Shown: piece by piece, positions 8,248 to 16,591 of the stretch | Numbering within the stretch: the stretch's first letter is position 1 | Layout: every line of letters starts with the position of its first letter | Assembly (NCBI GenBank): GCA_964483465.1 | Contig: CAZABG010000010.1 | Span: forward strand, 1 to 48,273 | Direction: 5' to 3' | Length of the DNA: 48,273 nucleotides | Source of the DNA: CAZABG01 sp964483465 | GTDB taxonomy: Bacteria > Chlamydiota > Chlamydiia > Chlamydiales > Parachlamydiaceae | Position numbers and translations under genes: made by a program | Notes under the pieces: model-generated | Database searches by the model: none | What the model saw: only the letters and a program-made list of their open reading frames with translations | Told to the model about the DNA's origin: nothing

Positions 8248-9388
8248 AAAAGTTCCGATCAAATCGTTTTCTCACGCGGTTTGGATATTTTTCTGCGGTC
8301 TTTGCATGGGTTCAATGGACGTAATTCCTGGCATATCCGGCGGAACCGTCGCCTTCATCATGGGAATATATGAAGATCTAATAGGCTCGATCCGCAGCGT
8401 AAAGTTCCATGCGCTTAAAAATATCTCATGGGAATTTTTACTCTGCCTTCTTTCAGGTATTGGTATCGCTTTTCTTTCTCTTGCATCCGTATTTGATGTA
8501 CTCCTTAAAAATGCAGACTTGAGAGTCTATTTATATTCAGCATTCATGGGCCTTATTATCGGATCGATTATTTATCTCTCCAAACAAATGAAGGGATGGA
8601 GAGCCATCGATTATTTAGCGCTTATGATCGGTGCTGCAATCGCTTTTGTCCTTACATTGCCTGAACTTTCTCATTTGCAATTCGAGCCGCATTATGACGT
8701 TAAAGTAGATCTTGCCTACCCTGCCACCAATTTTCAAAATGGCCTTCTTCAAAATGTTTCGAAATCAAACATTGAAGTGATGCTTGCAAAAGGCTGGATC
8801 AACGAAAATACGCCGCTTTTTTTTAACGGCCATGAAACAACCGTCTTAAAAGAAAACATCCATGCAGCTTATGCCCGTTTTGATTTGTGGGCTATGTTTT
8901 GCGGCATGATAGCCATATCCGCCATGCTTTTACCGGGAATTTCTGGCAGCTATTTATTAAATATTCTCGGAATGTACGGTCCCGCAATAGCGGCTCTTGC
9001 TGATTTAGGAAGATCGCTTCGTTCTTTTAGCTTTGATAATGACGCCTTCATGCTCCTTTTTTCAATTGCGGTAGGTATATTTTTCGGAGCGATTTTATTT
9101 TCTCGTGTGATTGGATGGCTGTTAACTCGCTATCACGCACTTGCTATTGCCCTTCTTACGGGATTTATGATTGGCGCTATGCGATCTGTCTGGCCTTACT
9201 GGAGCCATGTTCAAGCCTACAATCCCCTCAAACTCAACGAGCCCCCTTCCCTTTCCGTAATAAAGCCCATTTTACCTGCACTGGATATTACTTTATTATT
9301 TTCTATTTTGATCATGACAGCGGGAATCTTCGTTATCCTATTCTTCGAGTGGATAGCGCACAAAAAACACCTCATCACTAAAGAATAA
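8237..9388 (+). CDS. popT: DUF368 membrane protein, PopT-like polyprenyl-phosphate transporter
   Basis: This 383-residue integral membrane protein has the paired DUF368 motifs: GSMDVIPGISGGT near residue 30 and LLPGISGSYLL near residue 232, in the two inverted halves. DUF368 proteins (PopT) have been shown to recycle undecaprenyl phosphate across the membrane in other bacteria; assignment here rests on the family. The hydrophilic stretch around residues 145-215 between the halves is longer than I expect for the family. ATG at 8237 overlaps the rodZ stop by 11 bases; a TTG at 8219 is possible but less likely. Coupling to rodZ ties lipid-carrier recycling to wall synthesis. It ends 3 bases before the convergent SDR gene. 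Confidence 0.85.
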   Translation: MYSRKVPIKSFSHAVWIFFCGLCMGSMDVIPGISGGTVAFIMGIYEDLIGSIRSVKFHALKNISWEFLLCLLSGIGIAFLSLASVFDVLLKNADLRVYLYSAFMGLIIGSIIYLSKQMKGWRAIDYLALMIGAAIAFVLTLPELSHLQFEPHYDVKVDLAYPATNFQNGLLQNVSKSNIEVMLAKGWINENTPLFFNGHETTVLKENIHAAYARFDLWAMFCGMIAISAMLLPGISGSYLLNILGMYGPAIAALADLGRSLRSFSFDNDAFMLLFSIAVGIFFGAILFSRVIGWLLTRYHALAIALLTGFMIGAMRSVWPYWSHVQAYNPLKLNEPPSLSVIKPILPALDITLLFSILIMTAGIFVILFFEWIAHKKHLITKE

Positions 9389-9391
9389 ACC

Positions 9392-10255
9392 TTAAGAGGC
9401 AAGCTCGATTCGAAGCGCGTCTTCAAGGCTCTCTGATCTCCACTTAAATCCGCTCGCTTTTAAGACGGAAGGATCCACGCGCTCGCTTGCAAGAAAAAGC
9501 TCGCTACCCATTTCACCAAATAGGGTTTTAACGGCAAATTCAGGCATAGGCAGAATAGTGGGTCTATTCAGAACGCGTCCGAGTGCTTTTGTAAACTCTC
9601 GATTAGTAATCGCATCTTTTGCAACAATATTAACGGGCCCGGAAATTTCAGAATGATTGATGATATGATACACGGCATCGACTAGATCTGTTATCGCAAT
9701 GTAGCTCATGTACTGATTGCCCGATCCGAGAATACCTCCCAACCCAAATTTAAAAGGTATTAGCATTGATTTTAAAGCGCCGCCTTTCTTAGAAAGAATA
9801 ACGCCAAAACGAAGAAAAACGGTTCTACAAGGGGCTTTTGACGCGATCATTTCCCAATCTTTTACAACACTTGAAAGGAAATTCGATCCAGGCTCGCTTT
9901 TTTCATCTACTTTTTTATCGCCGCTATCGCCGTAATATCCTATAGCGGAGGCATTAAGCAAAAGTTTAGGAGGATTTTTTAATCTTCCGATCGCATCGGC
10001 AATAACAAGAGTTGCATCTATGCGGCTTTTACGGATACGCTCTTTTTTAGCTTCTGTCCAATATCCCATGATGGATTCACCCGCGAGATTGATGATCACA
10101 TCCGAGCCTTCTAGAAGACTAAGATTTATTTTTCCGTTTTCAGGATCAAAGTCTTGAGGCCTTTTTAAACCTACAACCTCATAGCCTTTGCTTTTTAAAA
10201 ACTCGGATAAGGCTTTTCCAACGAGACCGCTTGCACCAGTAATTATTGCTTTCAT
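9392..10255 (-). CDS. TIGR01777-type epimerase / SDR protein (YfcH-like)
   Basis: The 287-residue protein has a Rossmann NAD(P) site at its N-terminus (TGASGLVGKALSEFLKSKG), the family segment NLAGESIMGYWTEAKKERI, a catalytic-type region with SAIGYYGDSGD, and a C-terminal DUF1731 domain ending in DPSVLKASGFKW. The family is widespread, related to nucleoside-diphosphate-sugar epimerases, and without a proven substrate in most bacteria. It lies 24 bases downstream of the photolyase gene on the same strand, an association I have seen in other genomes but cannot verify here. Confidence 0.9.
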   Translation of the reverse strand: MKAIITGASGLVGKALSEFLKSKGYEVVGLKRPQDFDPENGKINLSLLEGSDVIINLAGESIMGYWTEAKKERIRKSRIDATLVIADAIGRLKNPPKLLLNASAIGYYGDSGDKKVDEKSEPGSNFLSSVVKDWEMIASKAPCRTVFLRFGVILSKKGGALKSMLIPFKFGLGGILGSGNQYMSYIAITDLVDAVYHIINHSEISGPVNIVAKDAITNREFTKALGRVLNRPTILPMPEFAVKTLFGEMGSELFLASERVDPSVLKASGFKWRSESLEDALRIELAS

Positions 10256-10279
10256 AAAAACGGATATGCTTGAAACGGA

Positions 10280-11668
10280 TTATTCTTTCAAGGCGCTATA
10301 TCTTTTTAACGCTTCGTCCTTTTGAAGAGCGTGATCAACAATCGGTTTAGGATAAGTTTTTCCAAGCGTAATCCCTGCCGCGCGCAAAACAAGCTCCGGC
10401 GCATCGAAGGGTTTATGAATGTACTCATTATCGAGATCCGCGATCTCTGGAATCCACTTTCTTATGTAATCTCCTTGTGGATCGAATTTTTCCGCCTGAA
10501 GCGTCGGATTAAATACACGGAAATAGGGCGCGGCATCCGCGCCGCATCCACCTACCCATTGCCAGCCGAGCGTATTATTCGCTAAATCGGCATCGACCAA
10601 GGTATCCCAAAACCATTTTGCGCCTTCTTGCCAAGGTAAAAGAAGATCCTTTACCAAAAAGGATCCGACAACCATCCGAACTCGGTTATGCATCCAGCCC
10701 GTCGTCCATAATTCGCGCATACCCGCATCCACTAAAGGATACCCCGTGAGCCCTTTCTGCCAGGCTTTAAGATGATTTTCAGAATGGCTCCATTTGAAAT
10801 TCTCCCACTCAGGCCTTAAAGGTTTTGTCGGAGTTGCGGGAAAATGATAAAGCAAATGGTGCGCAAATTCCCGCCAATAAAGCTGGCGGATATACATTTC
10901 AGCGCCTTTGACATTTTTGGCTTCGTGATAAATTTGACGCGGCGAAACCTCTCCGAAATGAAGGTAAGGTGATAGTCTTGACGTGCCAAAAAGATCGGGA
11001 CGGTCTCTTAAATCATGATAAGACGCTTCTCTTTCCTTGATAAAAGAGATAAGCTGCCTCTCCCCTTCTTTTGCACCGGGCTGCCACATTTTCTTTATTC
11101 CACCATCCCAATGGATTTTAGGCAGAAGATCAAGGCTATCGGACGCAAGCTTAATACCTGACGACTTTTGAGGCCGTGAAAGGGGCTTTGCAGGCTCTGC
11201 AAAAGTTAAACAATGTTTATAAAAAGGGGTAAAAACCTGAAAAGGTTTACTTTGCTTGTTAGACACGGTCCAAGGCTCGTTTAATAAAGAGGAATTAAAA
11301 CTCTTAACGTCTATCCCCTCGTCGACGAGGGTCGATTTAATCTCGCTATCGACCTTTATGCCGGCAGGCTCATACCTGCGTGACCAATAAACCGCATCTG
11401 CCTTCGTCTCTTTAATTAATTCTTTTAAAATTTTGAGCGAACTGCCGGCTCTAATCGTTAGGTGCAGCCCTAGCTCTTCAAGTTCTTTTTTTAGCTCTAT
11501 TAGGGAATAATGAAGCCAAACCTTTTGAGCTCCTCCCATTTTCCATATCCCCTCCTCTTCGGGGGACCAAATATATACGGGATAAACCGACCCTCTTCTC
11601 ACTGCCTCGGTTAAAGGAGCGTGATCATGAACCCTTAAATCCTGCCTAAACCAAACAATCGTATTCAT
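10280..11668 (-). CDS. phrB: deoxyribodipyrimidine photolyase (class I)
   Basis: The 462-residue flavoenzyme repairs cyclobutane pyrimidine dimers using light. The N-terminal alpha/beta antenna domain begins TIVWFRQDLRVHDHAPL. The C-terminal FAD domain has LSPYLHFGEVSPRQI, LYWREFAHHLL, GMRELWTTGWMHNRVRM and DADLANNTLGWQWVGGCG, all standard photolyase blocks, including the tryptophans of the electron-transfer chain. Length is typical. A light-dependent repair gene in an intracellular organism suggests a host or stage exposed to sunlight, such as a free-living protist or extracellular particles. It heads a two-gene unit with the SDR gene. Confidence 0.95.
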   Translation of the reverse strand: MNTIVWFRQDLRVHDHAPLTEAVRRGSVYPVYIWSPEEEGIWKMGGAQKVWLHYSLIELKKELEELGLHLTIRAGSSLKILKELIKETKADAVYWSRRYEPAGIKVDSEIKSTLVDEGIDVKSFNSSLLNEPWTVSNKQSKPFQVFTPFYKHCLTFAEPAKPLSRPQKSSGIKLASDSLDLLPKIHWDGGIKKMWQPGAKEGERQLISFIKEREASYHDLRDRPDLFGTSRLSPYLHFGEVSPRQIYHEAKNVKGAEMYIRQLYWREFAHHLLYHFPATPTKPLRPEWENFKWSHSENHLKAWQKGLTGYPLVDAGMRELWTTGWMHNRVRMVVGSFLVKDLLLPWQEGAKWFWDTLVDADLANNTLGWQWVGGCGADAAPYFRVFNPTLQAEKFDPQGDYIRKWIPEIADLDNEYIHKPFDAPELVLRAAGITLGKTYPKPIVDHALQKDEALKRYSALKE

Positions 11669-11848
11669 ATGGGATAGAAAAATATAGGTTTCGACAATTG
11701 AAGTAAAAGGGTGAAAATATGAAGTTGGAGTTTATAAACCGGCAAATTTAAAATTGAGATAGCGGGTTGTTTTCAAAGAGTTTTTTTTCAGAGTTCGGGC
11801 AATGTGATATCGCTTAGATGGCTTTAAAGCTTACAAAGTGTTTCAAAC

Positions 11849-11878
11849 TTGAATTTTAGCATTCTTTTACAGTATCCT
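11849..11878 (+). promoter_or_regulatory. candidate promoter of gatCAB
   Basis: TTGAAT (11849-11854) and TATCCT (11873-11878) are spaced by 18 bases and lie 28 bases before the gatC start. Both match the general bacterial consensus in four to five positions. The rest of the 238-base gap between phrB and gatC shows only a short palindrome, GCTTTAAAGC, at 11821-11830. Confidence 0.4.
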
Positions 11879-11906
11879 AGCCTATTTCTTATACTTAAGG
11901 ATAACT

Positions 11907-12209
11907 ATGCCAAAGATAGATCTTGAAACAATCCGGGAATTAAGCGAGCTTGCGCGCATTGACTGTACTCAGGAAGAGCAGCAAAGGTTTGTAAAAGATC
12001 TTCAAGGCATATTCGCTCATTTTGAAACGCTTTCCGAAGTTAATACCGATGGCGTAAAACCCATGAATCACATCCTTGAAACCATGGTAAACGTTGAAAG
12101 AGAAGACGTCGTTAAAGATATCATGCCGACAGAAGAATTTTTTCAAAACGTGCCCGACAGGATCGGCACTTTCGTAAAAGTCCCAAAACTATTTAAAGGG
12201 GCAAGCTAA
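11907..12209 (+). CDS. gatC: Asp-tRNA(Asn)/Glu-tRNA(Gln) amidotransferase subunit C
   Basis: The 100-residue subunit wraps around GatA and stabilises the GatCAB complex. Family segments are ELARIDCTQEEQQRFVKDLQ at the N-terminus and a central TDGVKPMNHI with VEREDVV. The Shine-Dalgarno AAGGA lies five bases before the ATG. Its stop overlaps the start of gatA by one base, so the operon is translationally coupled. The gatCAB order is that known in Chlamydia. Confidence 0.95.
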   Translation: MPKIDLETIRELSELARIDCTQEEQQRFVKDLQGIFAHFETLSEVNTDGVKPMNHILETMVNVEREDVVKDIMPTEEFFQNVPDRIGTFVKVPKLFKGAS

Positions 12210-13660
12210 TGCTTCATACACTTACCGCAAGAGAAATAAACGAAAAATTCCTTAAAGGGGAGCTGAAAGCGACTGAAATTGTTCAGACCTTTTTAAAACG
12301 GATCGAAAAGCTTGAGCCTCAAGTTGACGCCTTTTTGTCGCTATGTCCAGAGCGTGCGTTAAAAGTCGCGGAAGAACTTGACCAAGGCAAACGAAAAAAA
12401 GGAAAGCTAGCAGGCGTTCCTATCGCGATAAAAGATGTGATCCATGTTAAGGGGCAGATCTCCACTTGCGGATCTAAATTCTTATCAAATTACGTTGCCC
12501 CTTTTGACGCGACTGTCACAAAACTTTTAGAAGAAGAAGGCGCGATCATTATCGGTAAAACCAACTGCGATGAATTCGCGATGGGATCGTCAACCGAAAA
12601 CTCTGCCTATAAAAAAACACGCAACCCCTGGAATCTTAAAACGACACCGGGCGGATCATCTGGCGGATCTGCCGCAGCCGTAAGCGCTCGCATGGCGCCA
12701 CTATCGCTTGGCACTGACACCGGAGGCTCTGTAAGGCAGCCTGCCTCCTTTACCGGAACGGTTGGTTTTAAACCTAGTTACGGACGTGTTTCACGCTACG
12801 GCCTTGTCGCGTACGCCTCTTCGCTTGATCAAATAGGTCCTATGACCCCGACCGTCGAAGATGCCGCCCTTCTCATGGAAGTGATCGGCAAACACTGCGA
12901 TAGAGATTCAACTTCGCTCGATATTCCAGGTGAGGAGATTGTCAAAACCCTTGCCACTCATTTGAAAGGGAAAAAAATCGGCGTGCCTTGGGAGTTTTTA
13001 GAACAGCTTGCGCCTGAACCAAAAGCCGCCTTCATGGAAGCATTAGAAAAACTAAAATCGCTTGGCGCAGAAATTGTTGATATCGATTTAAGCATACTAA
13101 AATATTCGCTTGGAACTTATTACATTGTGGCTTGCGCGGAAGCATCGACTAATCTTGCCCGCTTCGATGGAATTCGTTACGGGGTTCGTTCAAAACAAGC
13201 GAAAACTCTCGATGAAGTTTACACCTTTTCTAAGGAAGAGGGATACGGCGCTGAAGTAAAACGGCGAATCATCATGGGAACTTATGTTCTATCCAAAGGG
13301 TATCAAGACGCGTTTTACCAAAAGGCGCAAAAAGTACGCGCTCTAATTATTGAGCATTATAAGAGAGCTTTTTCAAAATGCGACTTGGTGGCAACGCCTT
13401 GCACCCCTTTTGCGGCCTTTGAAATCGGCACGATTCATGATCCGATCCAGATTTATCTCGAAGACATCTATACCATTTCGGTGAACCTTGCCGGCCTCCC
13501 GGGAATATCCGTTCCGTCAGCTCTGACTAAAACAGGTCTCCCGATAGGCCTGCAACTGATTGGCCCCCATATGGCCGATCGCCTTGTCCTTGATGCCGCT
13601 CACGCTTTTGAAGGAATCAGCGGCCTTAAAAATCGTATGCCGGAGCTTGCCAATGTTTAA
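12209..13660 (+). CDS. gatA: Asp-tRNA(Asn)/Glu-tRNA(Gln) amidotransferase subunit A
   Basis: The 483-residue amidase-family subunit releases ammonia from glutamine. The amidase triad is Lys75 (VPIAIKDVI), Ser150 (TPGGSSGGS) and Ser174 (TDTGGSVRQP), with the normal family spacing. The full amidase signature runs through residues 145-180. The C-terminus is complete. GatCAB corrects Glu-tRNA(Gln) and Asp-tRNA(Asn), so it implies that the organism lacks glutaminyl- and perhaps asparaginyl-tRNA synthetase, as in Chlamydia. It overlaps gatC by one base and gatB by eight. Confidence 0.97.
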   Translation: MLHTLTAREINEKFLKGELKATEIVQTFLKRIEKLEPQVDAFLSLCPERALKVAEELDQGKRKKGKLAGVPIAIKDVIHVKGQISTCGSKFLSNYVAPFDATVTKLLEEEGAIIIGKTNCDEFAMGSSTENSAYKKTRNPWNLKTTPGGSSGGSAAAVSARMAPLSLGTDTGGSVRQPASFTGTVGFKPSYGRVSRYGLVAYASSLDQIGPMTPTVEDAALLMEVIGKHCDRDSTSLDIPGEEIVKTLATHLKGKKIGVPWEFLEQLAPEPKAAFMEALEKLKSLGAEIVDIDLSILKYSLGTYYIVACAEASTNLARFDGIRYGVRSKQAKTLDEVYTFSKEEGYGAEVKRRIIMGTYVLSKGYQDAFYQKAQKVRALIIEHYKRAFSKCDLVATPCTPFAAFEIGTIHDPIQIYLEDIYTISVNLAGLPGISVPSALTKTGLPIGLQLIGPHMADRLVLDAAHAFEGISGLKNRMPELANV

Positions 13661-15086
13661 TGACTGGGAAATCGTAATCGGCCTTGAAATCCACGCCGAA
13701 CTTAACACCAATTCGAAACTTTTTAGTTCAGCCCCGAACCGTTTCGGAGACGAGCCTAACTCAAATATTACCGAGGTATGCACGGGACAGCCCGGCGCGC
13801 TTCCTGTACTCAATAAAGAAGCTGTGAAAAAAGCGGTTCTCTTTGGCCTTGCGATCAATGCAGACGTCCAAAAATTCTCCAAGTTTGATCGTAAGTCTTA
13901 TTTTTATCCCGATTCACCGCGCAACTTCCAAATTACCCAATTCGATCAACCGATCATTAAAGGGGGAACAGTCGTTGCCGAATTGGACGGGCATGAAAAG
14001 GCATTTGCCGTAAACCGGGTACATCTTGAAGATGACGCCGGGATGCTTAAACATTTCACGAACTTCGCGGGAGTTGATTATAACCGCGCTGGGGTTCCTC
14101 TAATCGAAATCGTCTCGGAGCCTTGCATCCACTCGGCTAAAGAAGCGGTGGCTTACGCGATGACAGTCAAAGCGATACTCGAATATATCGACGCCTCTGA
14201 CTGCAATATGGAAGAGGGCTCGCTTCGATTCGACGTAAACGTTTCCGTTAGAAAGAAGGGCGAAACCGATCTTCGCACTAAAATCGAAATCAAAAACATG
14301 AACTCCTTCAATAACATGGCGATTGCCATAGACGCTGAAGTTAAGCGTCAAATTGAAGAGTACGAAGCCGGAAATAAAATCGCGCAAGCGACCTATCGAT
14401 TCGATCCCGATACCCAATCAACCCTATTGATGCGTAAGAAAGAACAAGCGGAAGACTATCGTTATTTCCCTGAGCCGGATCTTGTGCCGATTGTTTTAAC
14501 GGATTCGTTTATTAACGGTATTAAAGCCCTCTTACCAGAACTTCCTCTTGAAAGAGAGAGACGTTATGTTCATGACCTTAAATTAAATCCTGATAGCGCC
14601 TTTCTTATCGTTACCGATAAGAAGCTATCCGATTACTTTGAAAAAGCGTTAAAACTCTCGCCTCACGCACAATCTCTTGTCAACTGGATTAATATTGAAT
14701 TTGCGGGCCGCTTTAAGGATAGCGGGAAAAATTTATTAACCTCCGGTATAACGGCTGAAAATCTTGCGGAACTGGTTAACTTTATCCATAATAAAACCAT
14801 CACCGGACGGATCGCGAAAGCGATCGCTGATGAAATGGTTTTACACCCCAATAAATCCCCTTCTCAACTTATTGAAGAAAACCCTGACTTCAAACCGGTC
14901 TCAGACTCGGGCGAACTTGAAAAAATCGTCATGGAAGTCCTCGCGGAACATCCTCAATCGGTCGTCGATTACAAGGCCGGCCGCGACAAAGCCTTCGCTC
15001 ACCTTGTAGGACAAGTCATGAAAAAGACGCGCGGCAAAGCAAGCCCTGACGTTGTAAATGAGCTCCTTAAAAAGAAAATTGAATAA
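13653..15086 (+). CDS. gatB: Asp-tRNA(Asn)/Glu-tRNA(Gln) amidotransferase subunit B
   Basis: The 477-residue subunit phosphorylates the mischarged tRNA and receives ammonia from GatA. It opens with the diagnostic WEIVIGLEIHAEL, continues with CTGQPGALPVLN, KFDRKSYFYPD and EDDAGMLKH, and has the GatB/YqeY tail domain in the last 140 residues (AKAIADEM and GQVMKKTRGKASPD). I chose the ATG at 13653, eight bases inside gatA; an in-frame start 93 bases upstream would add unrelated residues. A terminator follows 9 bases after the stop. Confidence 0.97.
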   Translation: MFNDWEIVIGLEIHAELNTNSKLFSSAPNRFGDEPNSNITEVCTGQPGALPVLNKEAVKKAVLFGLAINADVQKFSKFDRKSYFYPDSPRNFQITQFDQPIIKGGTVVAELDGHEKAFAVNRVHLEDDAGMLKHFTNFAGVDYNRAGVPLIEIVSEPCIHSAKEAVAYAMTVKAILEYIDASDCNMEEGSLRFDVNVSVRKKGETDLRTKIEIKNMNSFNNMAIAIDAEVKRQIEEYEAGNKIAQATYRFDPDTQSTLLMRKKEQAEDYRYFPEPDLVPIVLTDSFINGIKALLPELPLERERRYVHDLKLNPDSAFLIVTDKKLSDYFEKALKLSPHAQSLVNWINIEFAGRFKDSGKNLLTSGITAENLAELVNFIHNKTITGRIAKAIADEMVLHPNKSPSQLIEENPDFKPVSDSGELEKIVMEVLAEHPQSVVDYKAGRDKAFAHLVGQVMKKTRGKASPDVVNELLKKKIE

Positions 15087-15095
15087 TTCATCTTT

Positions 15096-15120
15096 AAGGC
15101 CGCATTAGCGGCCTTTATTT
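15096..15120 (+). terminator. Rho-independent terminator of gatCAB
   Basis: The stem AAGGCCGC pairs with GCGGCCTT around a 4-base ATTA loop and is followed by TATTT. It starts 9 bases after the gatB stop. The tail is only moderately T-rich, but the stem is strong. Confidence 0.85.
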
Positions 15121-15151
15121 AAAATATCTTTCTATATAGAAAGATATTTTA
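15120..15151. promoter_or_regulatory. perfect 32-bp palindrome ending in the A of a start codon
   Basis: The half-site is TAAAATATCTTTCTAT and its exact reverse complement follows with no spacer, giving 16-base arms. The last base of the palindrome is the A of the ATG of the following gene. There is no Shine-Dalgarno between palindrome and start. It could be a repressor site or, in RNA, a hairpin closing the start region. It is AT-rich and is not the gatCAB terminator, which precedes it. Confidence 0.8.
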
Positions 15152-15735
15152 TGAATACTCCACCTATTTCAAGCCAAATTATAAACCGTGCTGAAACGTT
15201 TATATCTCAGGGTACTTCAGCTCTTGCATCTATTACTATTAAATGGTTCGCTAAAAAGGAAGTTAGGGAAGAAATCGTTGCCGATACCGTAAAACTACAA
15301 AAAAGAAGAAATTCGATTATAAATAACTACACAACCGAAGATATGAAATCAAGTGTGGAGCAATTCGGAAAAGAACTTGACTTAAGCCGTTTTAGACTCG
15401 CACTTGATAAGTTTGAAAAAGTGCAAAATGAAATGAATTCGGCAGAATCAGAAGAAAGTTTATCGGCAAGACGGATAAAAATGTCCAACGCCCACGAAGA
15501 GCTTAAAAAGGAATTTAATCAATTAAACATTAAAAATATCAAAGAAAAACGTCTTTCGGATGCACGCGAAAAAGCGATTAAAGAAAGCATGATGGATAAA
15601 GCCCTTAAAGTTAAACAAGTTCTCGGTGAATCAAATGAAATGCTTAATCTTGAAAGGGCTATGGAATCTGACCCGGAACTTGCAGACACCCTTTTAAACG
15701 CGCGGCTTGTACTCATTAAAAACAATACCCGCTAG
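15151..15735 (+). CDS. unknown helical protein, possible secreted protein
   Basis: The 194-residue product has a Ser/Thr-rich N-terminus (NTPPISSQIINRAETF), a mildly hydrophobic stretch around 20-32 and then charged helical sequence with heptad character to the end. Lys and Glu dominate. No Cys. No family recognised. The polar, Ser/Thr-rich start would suit a type III secretion signal, but this is speculation. Its start codon touches a perfect palindrome, an unusual control region. It stands between gatCAB and another unknown of similar style. Confidence 0.6.
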   Translation: MNTPPISSQIINRAETFISQGTSALASITIKWFAKKEVREEIVADTVKLQKRRNSIINNYTTEDMKSSVEQFGKELDLSRFRLALDKFEKVQNEMNSAESEESLSARRIKMSNAHEELKKEFNQLNIKNIKEKRLSDAREKAIKESMMDKALKVKQVLGESNEMLNLERAMESDPELADTLLNARLVLIKNNTR

Positions 15736-15807
15736 CGGTTGTAAATTTACCGTTAAGTTCCTACCCAAACCCTCTTCAAAATCCATTAATATATTAAAAT
15801 TATATCT

Positions 15808-15851
15808 AAAGGAGCTACTTATGGCAGCCAAAGGAGCTACTTATGGCAGCC
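15808..15851 (+). repeat. 22-bp tandem duplication of ribosome site and start codon
   Basis: A 22-base unit containing AAAGGAG, a 6-base spacer, ATG and GCAGCC occurs twice in a row (15808-15829 and 15830-15851) without mismatch. Because 22 is not a multiple of 3, the first ATG (15821) opens a different frame, giving an 18-residue peptide that stops at 15877. The second ATG (15843) opens the 226-residue gene. Translation from the first start would cross the true start. Confidence 0.95.
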
Positions 15852-16523
15852 AAACTCCCCGAAGGATCTCAGTATGACAAAATGCCTCCTCCGAGAAGCG
15901 CCGAAAGCGCGCCTATTCAGAAATCTGAACCTAACGCTTGGTCAGCTTCATCGACACCCGTTGAAGATAGGATCAGATCTTCAACGATCGGAACTATTAA
16001 AAAAGTAAATGAACCGGAAGCTCAAAAAGAAACTCCTTCTTTAAAAGGCCGTGTATCTCTTCTTTCTACCATTATAGATGTGATAAAAATACCTTTTGTC
16101 GCTTTTGCAAGGTTAGTTACGGGGTTATTTTCAAACGAGAAAAAGAAAGAGGAAGATCTTTCTTACAATATTGATGTTTCCGATTTTGAAGAACAAACAA
16201 AAGAGCTGGAAGCTACCGCGAATGATGCCATAAAAGGAAAAGAGCTTGAACAGAGTAAATTACAAGCTTCAAAATTAGTTGATGAGTTCGCAGAAATTGC
16301 AGGCAATCAACAAGTAAAAATCAATCTACTAAAATTAAAGAATAATAGTATTGGAGACCTCTTTGAAGCAGATAAAGCCAATCTTGATACCGCGATTAAA
16401 GATTTCCGTAATTCCATAGAAAACGCGAAAAGTGAAGAGGATATTGAAAAACTGCTTAATCCAGTTGAAGGGGCTGTAGATAGATTAACCCAAACATTCG
16501 AAGTAGAGCAAAAGAGAGTTTAA
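15843..16523 (+). CDS. unknown protein with one hydrophobic stretch and a helical C-terminal half
   Basis: The 226-residue product has a Pro/Ser-rich N-terminus (residues 1-65, including MPPPRSAES), a hydrophobic segment near 75-95 (LLSTIIDVIKIPFVAFARLV) and a long charged helical region. The N-terminus looks disordered, as in many chlamydial secreted proteins. No known domain was recognised. Two copies of the ribosome site and start precede it; the second copy is the one in frame. The gene resembles the preceding 194-aa gene in style but I found no convincing homology. Confidence 0.65.
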   Translation: MAAKLPEGSQYDKMPPPRSAESAPIQKSEPNAWSASSTPVEDRIRSSTIGTIKKVNEPEAQKETPSLKGRVSLLSTIIDVIKIPFVAFARLVTGLFSNEKKKEEDLSYNIDVSDFEEQTKELEATANDAIKGKELEQSKLQASKLVDEFAEIAGNQQVKINLLKLKNNSIGDLFEADKANLDTAIKDFRNSIENAKSEEDIEKLLNPVEGAVDRLTQTFEVEQKRV

Positions 16524-16553
16524 AAAATCATTTTGACATAATTTGCGGCTAGC

Positions 16554-16582
16554 TTGCCAATTGAAGAAAGATAATCTATAAT
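16554..16582 (+). promoter_or_regulatory. candidate promoter with very short or no leader
   Basis: TTGCCA (16554-16559) and TATAAT (16577-16582) are spaced by exactly 17 bases. Transcription would be expected to start about 6-8 bases later, at 16588-16590, while the ATG of the next gene is at 16592. There is no Shine-Dalgarno. If the promoter is real the mRNA is leaderless or nearly so. Confidence 0.5.
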
Positions 16583-16591
16583 GTTTAGCCT

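Noticed and set aside
13560..13652. 31-residue N-terminal extension of GatB
   Set aside because: The added residues do not resemble GatB, while the ATG at 13653 gives the family's conserved start.
15821..15877. 18-residue frame as a real gene
   Set aside because: It is created by the tandem duplication of the start region; listed as an observation and not as a gene.
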